Shown here one piece after another: positions 41,701 through 54,200 of a DNA stretch of 64,000 nt. The stretch spans positions 702,355 to 766,354 of the forward strand of contig PTFA01000192.1 in assembly GCA_003342895.1 (NCBI GenBank), read 5' to 3'. Source of the stretch: Casuarius casuarius (Eukaryota > Chordata > Aves > Casuariiformes > Casuariidae). The notes beneath the pieces were generated by a model that was given only the letters and a program-made list of their open reading frames with translations, made no database searches and was not told the DNA's origin. Position 1 is the stretch's first letter; each line of letters opens with the position of its first letter. The position numbers and the translations under genes were made by a program.

Positions 41701-43318
41701 TNCCCTTTTTTTGAACTTCTGTTTCTTTTCTTAGTGATGTTTCATGAGGCAAAAAACTCCTCCAGCTGAGCAGGGAATACTGCACGTGGGGAGGGCAGAT
41801 GCCTGCAATGAAGCGAGCCGCCCTGGCAAACCAGCCCCAGGCCCCACACTCACCCGGAGCAGTGACCATGTGCCAGAGGAAGGAGCCGACCCTGGAGGCT
41901 GCGCTCCTGAGCCCCGACCCAGAGCAGCTCTGGCCTGAGCAAAAGTGACCTGCAGGGAAAGGAGGATGACAGGGAGTAAATCCCCGAGTGGGGTCCGCAT
42001 CCTTGGATTTCACCCAGGGATGCTGGCGAAAGCTGGTCTCAGCTGGAGGATCGCTCCCACCAGCTTTCTCCCCATCACCGCAGAGGGGCTGGCACGTCCC
42101 TACCAGCATAGTCATCTTCCGAGGAGTAGCCGGACGAAGAGGCGTAGGTGTCGTACGTCTTGCTTTCCACCAGCCCGTTAATTTTACTGGACTCTGTGTC
42201 CCCTGTGCCTCTTCTCCTCCTCATCGAGAGCTCCCCGCCTGCCCCCAAAACACAGAGCCCCTCTGAGAAACCAGCACTGCTGGGCGCCCCAGAGGCAACA
42301 GCCCCGGGCCAGCCAGCGCCGCTCACCCCAGTAACTGCTGCTGTCCAGGCCGTCGTCGAAGCCTGAGCTGCCCAGGGCAGAAAGGCCCCTGTTGTCCCCC
42401 AGGTAGGACTCGCTCATCATCGACTCGCTGTAGTAGGTGGTCTGGGTGCTGGGGCTGGGGGAGAGGCGCTTCATGCTGCTCGATTTCCTCCTGACCGTCC
42501 TGCTGGGGGCGAGGAGGCAAGAAGAGACTTGCAGGCCTCGTGCAATGCAGCCGTGAGCCATGTTGCACCAGCCGGGGAGGAGCAGAGGGTTTGCTACAGT
42601 TTCTGGGCAGGTGCCGTTCTGCCCCGTGCAGCGCAGGGTGGCAGCGGGCAACCTCTGCTATACGTCTTTGCAAAACACACTCCTCCCACGCGCCCCACGC
42701 CCAATCCCCGGCCTGCCTCGGCGCGGAGGGCACCCGGCAGCCGCTACGCTCACCTCCGCTTCCTCTGTCGCTGCTGCGGTTTTCCGGAGAGGTGCCGGGC
42801 GCCTGCAGCGCACCTCCCTCCCGCAGGGGACTGCGGGGGCCCAGCTCTTTTGCAGCAGCGACGCGAGCGAGGTGCACTGCTCTTCCCCTCCCTGCCAAGT
42901 CCGCGGCGGCTTCCCGCAGCGGCATGGGAAGGAAATGTGGGAGGATGTGCAAGGGGTGGAAAGAGCCGGGCTTTTGCCAGGGTACAAACCAGCGTGCACA
43001 NGGCCCGGGATCAGCCGGGTGAGGGAGCAGCTCTCCTCTACGCAAGCAGCAGATTTTTGCAAGCAGCAGGCTTGGTGCCCCGAGCTGACCCCCCGTACCC
43101 TGGCAAGAGGCATTCCCCCCATGGAAAACATCCCATATCCCGTCCCCCCTGCAGCACCCCGGCATCACGCGCGCCTCCCCGTGCCCGGACCTGCCAGTGC
43201 TCTCCTTGAAGGGGGCCTGCTGGCCCCCCGGCACAGAGCTGCTGCTGCTGCTGGTTGCTGCGTCGTCATCGCCCTGGTAATAGCGCGCGGTGACCAGGCG
43301 CTGGCTGCGGCGGGACAT
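33099..43318 (-). CDS. SUN2: SUN2, inner nuclear membrane LINC-complex protein
   Basis: Seventeen coding exons: 43191-43318, 42327-42499, 42104-42238, 41854-41949, 41154-41247, 40796-40866, 40329-40465, 39753-39977, 39579-39656, 38942-38985, 38254-38419, 37842-38069, 35714-35798, 35265-35380, 34140-34307, 33568-33660 and 33099-33212. They total 2151 bases, 716 residues (human about 717), with every junction in phase. SUN2 spans the inner nuclear membrane. Its N-terminus meets lamin A and chromatin, and its SUN domain binds KASH peptides of nesprins in the perinuclear space, coupling nucleus to cytoskeleton. Order: Ser-rich nucleoplasmic region, Leu-rich transmembrane helix (about 216-232), coiled coils, SUN domain from about 526. 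Cys562, Cys600 and Cys704 match the KASH-linking cysteine and the conserved disulfide pair of human SUN2. Confidence 0.97.
35799..37841 (-). other. SUN2 intron 12
   Basis: A 2-kb intron, the largest inside SUN2. It contains a 220-codon open frame on the opposite strand (36060-36722) with no recognisable domain, treated as chance. One N is at 37461. Confidence 0.8.
37842..40465 (-). CDS. SUN2: SUN2 exons 7-12, luminal neck and coiled coils
   Basis: These six exons (residues 233-525) start with a Trp/Tyr/Phe-rich juxtamembrane segment and continue into Leu/Glu/Lys heptad-like sequence, for example in exons 8, 11 and 12. They form the coiled coils that trimerise SUN proteins and set the SUN domain on or off. 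Several exons begin and end in phase 0. Confidence 0.93.
40796..40866 (-). CDS. SUN2: SUN2 exon 6, transmembrane helix
   Basis: A 71-base exon encodes HYSDLKKF followed by an unbroken run of ten leucines and AAIAY, residues 209-232. This is the single inner-nuclear-membrane helix; the Lys pair before it faces the nucleoplasm. Confidence 0.95.
43191..43318 (-). CDS. SUN2: SUN2 exon 1 (residues 1-42)
   Basis: The start codon is 43316-43318 and the product begins MSRRSQRLVTARYY, the conserved nucleoplasmic start of SUN2. Five AGC codons plus TCT encode a six-serine run at about residues 23-28. The donor is GGCAG|GTCC at 43191/43190. Confidence 0.95.
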
Positions 43319-43534
43319 GGCGGCTGAGGGGGCGGTGGGACTGTCTCACCACCGCGCCTGGCAGGAGAGAGAGCAAAGAGCGTCAGCAACAGGGGGGGGA
43401 GCAGGGGGCCCAGACAAAACACCAGCACCCAAAAAGTTGCACCCACGGAGCACCCCCCCACACACACACAGCCACCCCTTGGGGGGTTATAAATCCCCCT
43501 TCCCCTCCCGCAGGCCACCCCCATGGGCACTCAG
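43319..43534 (-). promoter_or_regulatory. SUN2 5' flank, CpG-rich
   Basis: GC-rich sequence directly upstream of the SUN2 start, running into the large gap. It may contain untranslated sequence and a splice acceptor for a 5' exon, but the gap hides the rest. Confidence 0.5.
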
Positions 43535-44159
43535 NNNNNNNNNNNNNNNNNNNNNNNNNNNNNNNNNNNNNNNNNNNNNNNNNNNNNNNNNNNNNNNNNN
43601 NNNNNNNNNNNNNNNNNNNNNNNNNNNNNNNNNNNNNNNNNNNNNNNNNNNNNNNNNNNNNNNNNNNNNNNNNNNNNNNNNNNNNNNNNNNNNNNNNNNN
43701 NNNNNNNNNNNNNNNNNNNNNNNNNNNNNNNNNNNNNNNNNNNNNNNNNNNNNNNNNNNNNNNNNNNNNNNNNNNNNNNNNNNNNNNNNNNNNNNNNNNN
43801 NNNNNNNNNNNNNNNNNNNNNNNNNNNNNNNNNNNNNNNNNNNNNNNNNNNNNNNNNNNNNNNNNNNNNNNNNNNNNNNNNNNNNNNNNNNNNNNNNNNN
43901 NNNNNNNNNNNNNNNNNNNNNNNNNNNNNNNNNNNNNNNNNNNNNNNNNNNNNNNNNNNNNNNNNNNNNNNNNNNNNNNNNNNNNNNNNNNNNNNNNNNN
44001 NNNNNNNNNNNNNNNNNNNNNNNNNNNNNNNNNNNNNNNNNNNNNNNNNNNNNNNNNNNNNNNNNNNNNNNNNNNNNNNNNNNNNNNNNNNNNNNNNNNN
44101 NNNNNNNNNNNNNNNNNNNNNNNNNNNNNNNNNNNNNNNNNNNNNNNNNNNNNNNNNNN
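43535..44159. other. Assembly gap (625 N) in the SUN2 promoter region
   Basis: Both flanks are CpG-rich, so the missing part is probably the centre of the SUN2 CpG island, possibly with the untranslated first exon. Confidence 0.99.
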
Positions 44160-47149
44160 CCCAAAAGCTGCGGCTTTGGGTTTGGGGCTTTTTATTATTT
44201 TTTTTTTTTCGCGGTGATGCAAAGACGCGGGGCCGGGGGTCGGGGCCGGGGGGTCCCCAGGGCCAAACCCTCCCCGCTCTCAGCAGCGCCAAATGCCGCA
44301 GCTCGGCGGAGGCCCCCTTTCCCCGGGCACCGGGGCTGGCGGCACCCCGGCGACCTGGGCAGGAGAACGAGCACTGTCCAAACCCACCCGCCTCACCGCC
44401 CCGGCTTAGGCTCCGTACCTGGCGGCACGCCACTGGCCTTAGCTGCGCGTGGCCCGCTGCCTGGGCCACCCTGTTTCGTGGCTCCTTTGGAAAGGGAGCT
44501 GCTTGGCCGCGCTGGCTGCACGGGGGTTGCCCGCGGCTCACGCTTGGCACCAAACCTGCCGCGGGGCCTCGAAGGCCACCGCTGCGGGGGACCTGGTGCT
44601 GAACCCCCAGCCNGGGGCTTCGGGCCTTGCGAAGGCGGCGTCCCTCCCCCTTGAGGAGCTCTGGATGCGGCAGTGCCTGTCTGAGACAGGGCTGCTGCAG
44701 CAGCATGCGCCTCCCGTGGGACGGACGGCATCACCCCGTTTTCCTAGGNGGTCGGGCAAGAAAAGGCGTTTGAAGAAAGGGTTAAAAAGCAAGCAGGCGA
44801 AAGGGGAGTAACCTGTTGTGAAATAGAGCCTAAACCTTTTCCTGTTCGTTGCCTCCTTGGCTCAAGTGAGTTGGGTTTTGCCATAAAACTCAGCATTTGC
44901 TCGGGCACAGCAGCCAGCTTTCCGGCACGAAAATGAAAGCGTCCCGTTAGTGTGCAGGAGGGCCCCAGCAAGCAACCACCGTTCTCTTCCCTCCGCCACG
45001 GCTGCTGCGAATAGCCAATTCACCACGAAACCTCAGATGCAAAATGTCCCGCAGGCCTGTTGTGCGATGAACACAGCTCCCCTTTGTCCCTTTTCTCCAT
45101 CCCAGCCTCATTTCTGCCTCAGTCTTAAATCTCTGTGTGCTTTTTCTACCGCTCTGCAGATTTGGCTGCTGCTGTTTTATCTGTAGTTTTCTCACCCTTT
45201 TCTAAAGCTTCCCTTGATTTGTTTACCGACTAATTTGGTTGGCAATCCTCTCCCTCTCTTTTTGTTCCCTCGTTCACTCTTTTCTCTCGCGATGCCGACN
45301 CTGATCCCACCGAGCGTTTAATTCCCTGGACTCAGATGTGATTTTTTTTTTTGCATTTTTGTGCAAAGTGCTTTGCTGGATCAGGGCACGCTCCCCGCAT
45401 CGCATGGCTGAGTCACGGGGGTTGGCGGTGATCCACCCCGCTGCCACTCGGGATCCTGCCGAAACTCAGCGCCGCTGGGGCGGGTGCCCGGCTCTCCGGG
45501 ACGTTTGCATTGAGCCCCTGTTGGATGACACAGAGACTTAGCGTTACCTGCTTACGGCACTGCCTCCTGGGGCAGTGGGTGAGGAAGCCCTAGCTGATCT
45601 CTGACCCGTCTCCTCCCTCTGTCCAAACGTGTCCTCGAGGTACCAGGGGCTTGACAACAGTGATGGGAAACCTTAAAAAATAAAGTGTTCGAGCCTTGTG
45701 AACCGCTACGGACAGTCCAGCCACTGTGGCAGCTTTTCCATCCTGTGCTTCCTCCCTCCGTGAAGCCTGCCGGTGCCAGGAGATTGGTTCCTCGGGTTTA
45801 TTCTGGAGAGCAGACACCGTGCCAGCCCCTCTGCCTGGCTGGTACACCCAACCCAAACCCCACCATGATGAACCAAAACGGAGCCCTCGGCAGTTGTTAA
45901 GGTTAGCATGGGTGGGAAACGCAAACTGCCCATCTCCTGGGGGTCNTCTCTGCCGTAAGGAGCTGGGCAAACAAGCTGCGTGCTTGCAGCCCGGCTTTCT
46001 GGCCCTAGAGCTGCAGCTCCTGCTCGGGAGCTGCCGCACACGAAGGAGATGCTATAGTAGCTCCAGCCAACGTTTCCTCCTCCTCCTCCGGCCGGCTGGT
46101 GTGCATACGGGGCTGGTGGCATCTGCAATGGCAAAGGCCATGAAGGCTCTCGCATCCCTAAGAGTCACCGGCTGAGTGGCCCCTTCCCCGTACGGGTTGA
46201 CCAAACCAGAAGGGTTTGAATTCCCATAACCTCACGGGGTGACAGTCTCCAGTGCTTCCTGGGTGCTACTGCTGTCTAATCGTAGCAGTGGCCGGGCTGA
46301 GGGCACCTGGCCCTGCTGACGTAAACCTGCCACAGATTAACTCCCACTGGAAGGATTACAGGATAATCTAGGTGCTGAGCCACTGGGCACTAAATATGGT
46401 GCAAGGCCCCAAGTAAACCTGCCCCCCCCGCAAGAGCCCCTTCTGCAGGCAGGGAGGGAGTGGGTGCCATTTCCAGGAGCGGAGGGGGAAGGCGGGTGCC
46501 GGAGGGGAGCAGGGCCGGTTTCTCTTTGCTGTGGGGGTGGGCGCGCCGGGTGCAAAGCCAGTGTAGCCGGTCCCTCACTTCCCTCTGGGCCAGCCCTCCT
46601 AGCAAGTGCCTGCTCCCACTGTTTCGCAGCCAGGCTGCCTGCCCAAACTGCCCCAGTGACATGGGGTGCAGGGGACCGAGCAGGGGCCGCTGTCACTGCT
46701 AAGCTCAGCTGAACCACGTGGAGCAATGGGAACCTGGCGGTGAAGGCGCAAGGGAGGCTGACCTCAAGGGAGGCACGGGGGAGACAAGCCCTCCTCCTCC
46801 CCCGGCACTTCCCAGGTGCAAACCTCACCCCCTGCATTTCCCAGGTTGGGTGAAGTGCCACGGCCAAGGTCAGACAGAGGGGCTGTGGCAGAGGGGTGAG
46901 CCCAGCCATGCAGGGGTGGTTGTGCTCAGCACCCTGCTGCCAACACCTCCCTCCCCTCGCGCCCCCTCCCTTGGGCAACGCAGTCTGGCAGCCCTGATGT
47001 TTCTAGCAGGGAGGAAAACGCAGGAAAGCCATGGAAATGAGAGAAGTATCTCTGATTCAGAGAGGCAGCCCCTGCTTTCCTCTGGTGTCTGCCTGTTCTC
47101 AAGACAGACCTGATTTGGGACCTCCCACCTGCCAAATATTCACATCTGC
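44160..47149. other. Intergenic, upstream of SUN2
   Basis: CpG-rich until about 44700, then ordinary unique sequence. No gene, retroposon or conserved frame was recognised. In particular I see no DNAL4-like coding sequence, although that gene follows SUN2 in mammals. Single N bases occur at 44613, 44749, 45300 and 45947. Confidence 0.6.
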
Positions 47150-47462
47150 TTTATTTGTATGAAGGAGTGCCCAGGGGACCCCAGCTGCAATGGGGCAGGT
47201 CTCCACTGGGCACTATGCAAAGAGGTGATAAAAGGCAGTCCCTGCCCCAAAAGAGCTTATAAACTGCCTGAGTTAAACATCAAATGGAGGTGGTTTGTGC
47301 TGTGGACAGACTGGAGAAAGGCAGGAAAAACTTGTACCCGTTCCTAAAGTGGTTTGGAGAGATGAAATGACAGGTCCAAGCACACAAAGATAATCCGCAA
47401 CTGGGAAAACAGCCCCAGCGGGCAGGACCCCAACTGATGGTTTTTTCCATTAGGCCAGCCTT

Positions 47463-47468
47463 TTTATT
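47463..47468 (-). terminator. Candidate polyadenylation signal of the FAM20C-like gene
   Basis: AATAAA on the minus strand about 345 bases after the stop codon at 47813. A second one at 47150-47155 would extend the UTR to about 660 bases. Confidence 0.55.
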
Positions 47469-47812
47469 TAAATAATCCACTCCTCTCAGCTACCTGCTTT
47501 CCTGGCACGCTTCCCCCGAGCCCCCTGTGCGTCACCAAGCTGCGCTGCTGGCTCCAGGACTGCAGAAAGCCAACAGTACGTGGGGCTGGAGACGGGCTTC
47601 AGCCCCAGGGTCCCGGCCCCCTGCCCCCAGCCCAGGCCCACCCGCTCTCCTCTTTCCTTCCCCAAAAATTGCCTGCCCCTTCCTGGGATGATAAACGCGG
47701 AGGCCCCACGCTGCAGCCCTCAGCCCCAGCCCGCGGGACAAGGCGCTGGCACCAGTTCCCCCACGGCGCCGGCTCCAGCGGCCGAGGGGGCTCGGGGCGG
47801 CCGGCCACCCCA

Positions 47813-48265
47813 TCACGCAGGCGTCCTCTTCTCCTGTTCCCGTGGCTGGGCCACATCGTCCACCACCACGTCCTGCTCCCGGCCGGCCTTGGCCAGGCAC
47901 TCGCCCACCGCCGCCAGCACCTTCCCCAGGCGCCGGTCCAGCGCCCGCAGGTGAGGCTCGGCGAGGACAGGCGCCAGGCGGTCGGAGGCCAGTGCCTCCC
48001 GTACCACGTCGCTGAGCCGGTACGGCTCCGTGGCCAGCAGCCGCAGGCGCAGGTAGGTTGACTTCTTTATCCTGGCAAAGCCGAGAAAAGGTGCCTCAGC
48101 CAGACGGAGGGGCGGCCGCCGCAGCACCCCACGAGCGGCGCCACGAGCGGCCTCTCCTGCTGGAAATCTGGCCCGGGTGAAGAGTGCCGCGCGGGAGCCG
48201 CTTACCTGCAGCACTGCTGGAGCGGGGCCAGGATGGACATTTCGTCGTGCGAATGGGTGCCAAAG
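47813..48265 (-). CDS. FAM20CL: FAM20C-like exons 9-10, C-lobe and C-terminus
   Basis: Exon 9 (48206-48265) encodes [17 protein letters not shown] and exon 10 (47813-48071) continues with [13 protein letters not shown] and [11 protein letters not shown]. The last 20 or so residues are acidic then basic and not conserved. The final exon is GC-rich. Confidence 0.9.
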   Translation of the reverse strand, partial: LWHPFARRNVHPGPAPAVLQVSGSRAALFTRARFPAGEAARGAARGVLRRPPLRLAEAPFLGFARIKKSTYLRLRLLATEPYRLSDVVREALASDRLAPVLAEPHLRALDRRLGKVLAAVGECLAKAGREQDVVVDDVAQPREQEKRTPA

Positions 48266-51200
48266 CTGGGGGAGAGAAACCCACCAGCAGGCATCAGGGT
48301 CCTGCATGGGCCGGACAGCATCGCCCTGTGCAGCCCCGCAGCGATGTGCCTCAGCATATGCAGGGGGCTCTCGTTTCAAGGCGAGACCCACGGCAGCCCC
48401 CCTGCCCCAGCTTTCTCCCTCTGTTGGGATTGCATGGGACCCTCCTGCTTTACCCTCGGCCGTTGTCCAGGTGAAGTAGGAAAGTGTCATTCCCAAATTT
48501 CTCAAAGGTCTCATAGTGGTGCCGGTCCATGTTGCCTGCAGCGGGGAGAGGAGGTGGGGATAAGGAGATGGGAAAGGCAGAGGGGTGGATGCACCAGGGA
48601 AGGCACACGGGACCACCACCCTGAGCTCCAAGAAGGGGGCAGGCACAGAGAGCGCCCTGGGAGCCCCTGCTAGGAACAGCCCACTCAGTGCCGTATGCCC
48701 ACTCTCCTCTGCAGAGCTCTGCTGAATTTCTCTGAGCTCCCACATGCAGTGGGGGGTCTCAGAGTGGCTGCTCCAGCTGTGCCTGACCAAGGCAGCAGCA
48801 GGGAATGCTACCGAGCAGGCCAGGCGTGTTTTTCAAAACAGCTACTCTCCAGGATCAAAGAGCAAAAAACAGAGCAGTTGCATCTTTTTTCCCCTGACTG
48901 ACCCAGCTACACTGGCAGGAGTGCAGACATGTTCCTGTGCAACACCTAAACTCCGGTACAGGCACACTGGTGCAGAGAGCAGCCTGCCGTCTCAGCCTGA
49001 CCCTTGCAGGTCTCCTTCCTTTGCCAAAACTCAGCACAGGAAAATACAGTCTCTCACATCTCTCAGGATTGCCCCTTGTTCACAGCCAAAAATTCCTCAC
49101 GCTCCCTCCCTCCAGGCTCAGTTCTGCAGCCCTTTTATAGATGTGTGTCTCCTCCCATATGCTGAGCATGGCCTCCTGTCTGCCTCCAGTCCTACAAGTC
49201 CTCGTCCTGCTGCGAGATCATCCACCTCCTTCCTTGTGGGCGAACCGTTTGTCCTGGTGGATGCCAACAGCGCCATTTCTTGGGATGCAGAAAGATTGCC
49301 GCTTCCTCCTCGGACACTCTTAGCAGCCACAGTTTTGTGCCATCTGATGGAGTTGTCATCTCTACTGCATCAAACACCCGCAGCTCAGTTTATCACATTG
49401 ACATCCCGCTGCTCAGCCAGAGGCCTTTGAAACACTAAAATGCTGTTGAAGCAAGACCGGTCTGGCTGGGAACATCCTCAGCTCTAAAATCATCTGCCAA
49501 CAAACAGCTACCCAGAGCGACAAAACCGTTAACCCGTTCAGCATCAGTGGGTTGTCTATTTTTGTAGGAGGCAGAGAAAATGTTGGTTTCATCACTCTTA
49601 TCCCCTGCACGTGCTACACAGCTCTTTTCAGCATCATCTGCAGGTCACTGGCGTATCTCTTAGAGCAGAGCAACTTCANCCACATGCACAAAAGCCTCTA
49701 AAAATGTCTTCAGCTCTCCTCCTCCTACTCTAGCCCCAAATCCGTCATCAGATGGCCAACCGGGACGTGGAAAGAGGGAGCCCAAATGCACCTCTGGTGA
49801 GGAAACCAGTGGGACCAGCATCAGGAGTAAGAACTAGGCAATGTGTTTTAGCCTCTGGATGCATACAACGCTTGTGCCACAGCAGTGGGTGCAGGTATGT
49901 GCCCCCACTGCTCCTCAGTGGCACCAAAGTAAGCAGGACTTTCAGAGCAGTTTTTTCTCTATGGGAGAAAAACGTCTATTTGAGGAGGCTTTTTAACTGA
50001 GCCATGTCAGTCAGCAACTGCACTCTTTACATGCCTGACGGACATCATCTACTCCAGCAAACATCTGCCATATAAACCTGCCCAAACAGAAGACAATTAA
50101 GCTATCATTCAGGTCCATTTTTCCTGATACAACAATGACCACCCTAGAGCTTGCACCTGCTCAACAGTTCCGAGTAGGAAATTGCTTTTTGTTTGAATCT
50201 GGAAAAGCTGCAATTTACCAGTAAATGAGATGAAGGGCCTGGAACTACCCAGTGAATGAGGCCGAAACAAATCCAGTGATCAGACAGGGGCAGGCCTCAG
50301 TGCCTGTCCACCCACAGAAACGTAACTCAGATCTGGAGACGGCTGAATGCTTTGCCATTTGCTTAATTGTCTCAAGGGATATGGTGAAGGCTAGAGGAAG
50401 GGTGTAATGAGGACTTAGTAAGAGCCGCTGATCCTGAGGCACCCATAAGAAGTGGCCTCGAGACATTTTCCAATGACAATTTAGTTAAAGCAAACGATGG
50501 CATTTAAAAATGTTTTTCTGGAGAAAGGATATTTGGCAGGATGACTGCAGCTCCTAAGGGCTCTGTGGGAGATGATTTGCATTACCTACTAGGAAAGTTT
50601 GCCTTCAATTCTGCTGGCCCCTGGAGAACCCAATGTAGGGAGAAAATACGAAGAGAGTTGTATCTGTTTTCTCGCACCTGGCTAACAGATTTACAGGGCG
50701 GCAGCTTCAGGACTGAATCCTTACCTGAGTGACATCAAGAGAAGCAACATCTGATGAATTTTGGTCTGAGGCATGGACTAGAGGCAACGGAAACCAACTC
50801 TGCTCATCTCTGGGACACTACCATTACATGTCAGGACCTTTTGCAAAGTAAGGCTGAAAACTGCCAGATATTGTCAGCAGTTAAGAAAAACAGTTCTGCA
50901 TGGGGGGGGGAACTGCTAGCCAGGGGGACAGACACAAGAAACCTGGTTGCAAGTACCAAAGCAATGACCAGCCTTGTTGAGGATCCGGTGGCCACAGTGT
51001 GGTTAAGTGAGGACCATTGGCTTGCTGGACACACCAAAAGATCTCCAGAGTCCTTAGAGATCTTTAATTGGGCAAAGGCCAGACAGGACATGGCCTTCCC
51101 GGGCTGCAGAGTGAAGGCCTAAAATACACATCTCACCTTGCCCAGCCCTCCATGCTCTTAGCCACAGATCTGGGTGTTGGGGCTGACAGCAGCATGGCTG

Positions 51201-54200
51201 CCCTTGCCGCAGGGGCTGGTGCATGGGCCACACCAAGCCATGAACGGGGGTGAGAACGGGGGTGCCATCTCCCTCGTTCTGCTGCCCCAGACAAGGATGG
51301 GGAAAAGGGTAGATGCAAAAGAAAAGCAGTTGCTGGTGCAAGACACAGGCTGAAGAGTTGTAAGTGCCATGGTGGTGACAGAAGATTGCACTTTGGCTCT
51401 TCAGGGGACAAGTGCTGGGTCCCGTTAGGGTGTCTCCAAATGGGCACTCCAAACACTGATCTCTTCCAGAAAGCTTGCCCCTGGTTTTTGCATTCTCCCA
51501 GGGAAAGCATGTTAGAGAGACATCCATCATCTGCTGCAAAGCCCTCATGAGCTGGAGAATCAACACTCAGCCATCTGCTTCAGGGAGCAAACGTCAGCTC
51601 CAGGACCAAAGAGCTGCACAGGGAAGCAGGGGTAGCTTGTAGCAGGGCAGTCAAGGGAGGAAAATGTGCTGGGGGCTCCCAGGGAGAGTGAGATTGTGCA
51701 GTGCCCAGAAAAACACATTTACATGGTGCCGTCTCCTCAAAGCATACCCGGGCGTTAGTGCTAGACGGGCTGTAAGCAACCCAGATTGCAATCTGCAATT
51801 GCCTAGACAGCAATCTGGGCAAAAATAGAGGCTGATGGCTGACAGAATGAAAATCAAAGGCTAGGAAAAAGTACTGAAGACCTGTCTAAGGTGCTCATTT
51901 GTTGGTCTAGGCTGCATGGGGGACTTGGAGTGGACACTGGAAGGCCTCCAGCCATTCTCACTGTAACAACCGTGGCAACCCGAAAGCCATTAAAGGACAA
52001 CAGCCATAAATGGAGCAGAAGTAATGCCAAAGGCACCAGCAACAAATTGGCCACATTGTTTGCATCAGTGACGAAAGATAAGAAGGGAAACTCTCCAAGT
52101 TACGTAACTGGGCAGAAAAACTCAGAGTCAGCAGAGAGCGAATGAGCAGCGATGGTGCCAGGCTGTGCAGATTCCTGTGAGCACAGGGCACCGTGAATGA
52201 CACGGAGGCAGCATGCTGGAGCAGCTCTACAGCCAGCTAGCAGGTTATGAAACAGAAGAGACGAGAGATGAGAGCAGGAGGGAGAGAACAGCATTCACTG
52301 GGCCCAAAAAAACCTCTGTCACATGACGCTTCCTTGGGCCCAACACTGTGAAGCTGCACAGTGCCTGTAGGAAGGATCAGCCCCAGCCTCGAGCTCTGGG
52401 GATGTCAGAGAGCTCCACAAGATGCTCAGGGAGCATCAGGATTAGCAAAGCCTGGTCTCCCAAGGGTCTGTATCTGGGAGCATGGCTGGAGGCACTTCCC
52501 ATGCCTGCAATGTTTAATAGGGATCTCTCCGGCGCAGATTATCAGGCACACCACAACATGGGGTTTGTCCATCGGTTTCTGCCCTGGAGACCCAAGCTGG
52601 ACAGACCTTTGCTCTTGTTTTTGCTAAGAAGAGCATAGCTCTGTGCAACATACAGATGAGCAATGGTTTGGCCAACAGCAGTGAACCTAAGATATGGAGC
52701 TACTGGAGCAAGTCCATCGAAGGGCTATGAAGAAGATTAAGGGACTGGAGTATCTCTCATATGAGGAAAGGCTGAGAGAGCTGGGACTGTTCAGCCTGGA
52801 GAAGAGAAGACTGGCAGGGGGGAATCTTATCAATATGTATAAGTATCTGAAAGGAGGGTGTAAATAGGATGGGGCCAGACTCTTCTCAGTGGTGCCCAGT
52901 GATAGGATGCGAGGCAAAGGGCACAAACTGAAACACCGGAAATTCCACCTGAACATAAGAAAAACTTTTTACAGTGAGGGTGACTGAGCACTGGAACAGG
53001 TTGCCCAGAGAGTCTGTGGATGTGGAGTCTCCATCCTTGGAGATATTCAGAAGCCATCTGGATGGGGTCCTGGGCAATGTGCTCTAGGTGACCCTGCATG
53101 AGCAGGTGGGTTGGACTAGATGATCTCTAGACTAGATGATGTGAGCCTTTTGGTCCCAGGGGTCCTGAGCAAACCCCCAAGCACTGGCATGGCAAAGACA
53201 GCACTGAGGGCCAAGATGGGGGAAGGGCACCAGGACTCACCCATAAGGAAGTCAAGCACGGTCATGTCAATAAGGTCAAGGAGACGATGGCCTCTGTTGT
53301 ATGGCGGTGTCTCTCTCACCTGAGCGCAGTAGTTGGGGTTCAACTCCCACCTGTGAGCAGAGGCCGAGACAGGGCGATGAGGACGTGAGACCAGCCATGG
53401 GAAGACCTGGGTACCCCCTTCTTCCCCCAGATAGGGACAATGCTCCCCAGCACCCTTTTCCAGCACCCACCTCCCTTCAGGTGCAGGAGGAGCAGCCAGA
53501 GGTATTGCCCAGGGTGCCACAACCAGCACACCCAAGCTAACCAGCTTCCTCTCCTCTCACACCAGCAGTCACTCTGCCCACCTTGCAGCGCTCCTCTCTG
53601 GCCACCCCTGCCTGGTGGCTGCCCCCTTGCCCACCCCAGGGCTGCTCCCGTTGTGGAACCACTCACTCGGCCTTCTTGCTCTTATGGTAGGAGCGTCGCC
53701 AGGGGCTGCGCCAGGAGCGGCGTTTGGCCAGGGACTTGTCGGGCAGCAAGGCTGCCATGGAGCCCTCCAGCTGGTCCGGCTTGCCGCACAAAGCATGCTC
53801 CGTGGAGCAGTAGTAGGAGCACTCACCATAGAAGCAGACATTGCCAGCTGTGAGGAGGGGATGGGGGATGGGGAAGAGCAAAGGTTGCCAAGGAGCAGCT
53901 CTTTTGTGCCACCCTTCTTGGCAACCTCAGAACTTGCATGAGGAGATTGGAGGAGAGGTCTAGGAGGGGTGCAAGTCTGCTCTCCTCATGCAGGTAGGTC
54001 AAGTACGTGTTTTGGTGAAGGAATGGTGATGGCAAAGTGAGGATACTATCTATGTTGTGGCACCCAAAAACCTCTGACTAGGGAGACAACCTGGAGCCAC
54101 CAGGGCACATTCACCAGGTAAAGAAACTGAGAAAAGAGCCTTGAGAAGAAGAGCATTGAGGCAGGGGACCTTCTGGGAGCTGGAGCACCTGGGCAGGTGG

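Noticed and set aside
43290..44654. Long frames spanning the 625-base gap
   Set aside because: Their length comes from N translated as X; the real flanks are GC-rich and lack stops by composition.
46205..46240. tRNA-like B-box candidate around GGGTTTGAATTCCC
   Set aside because: No matching A box or cloverleaf stems are present.
44160..47149. DNAL4 expected after SUN2 from mammalian gene order
   Set aside because: No DNAL4-like coding sequence was recognised on either strand; the next gene read is the FAM20C-like kinase.
47813..48790. Reading the 325-codon minus frame as one exon
   Set aside because: Only 47813-48071 is FAM20-like; upstream of it the frame runs into intron, and exons 8 and 9 have their own splice sites in other frames.
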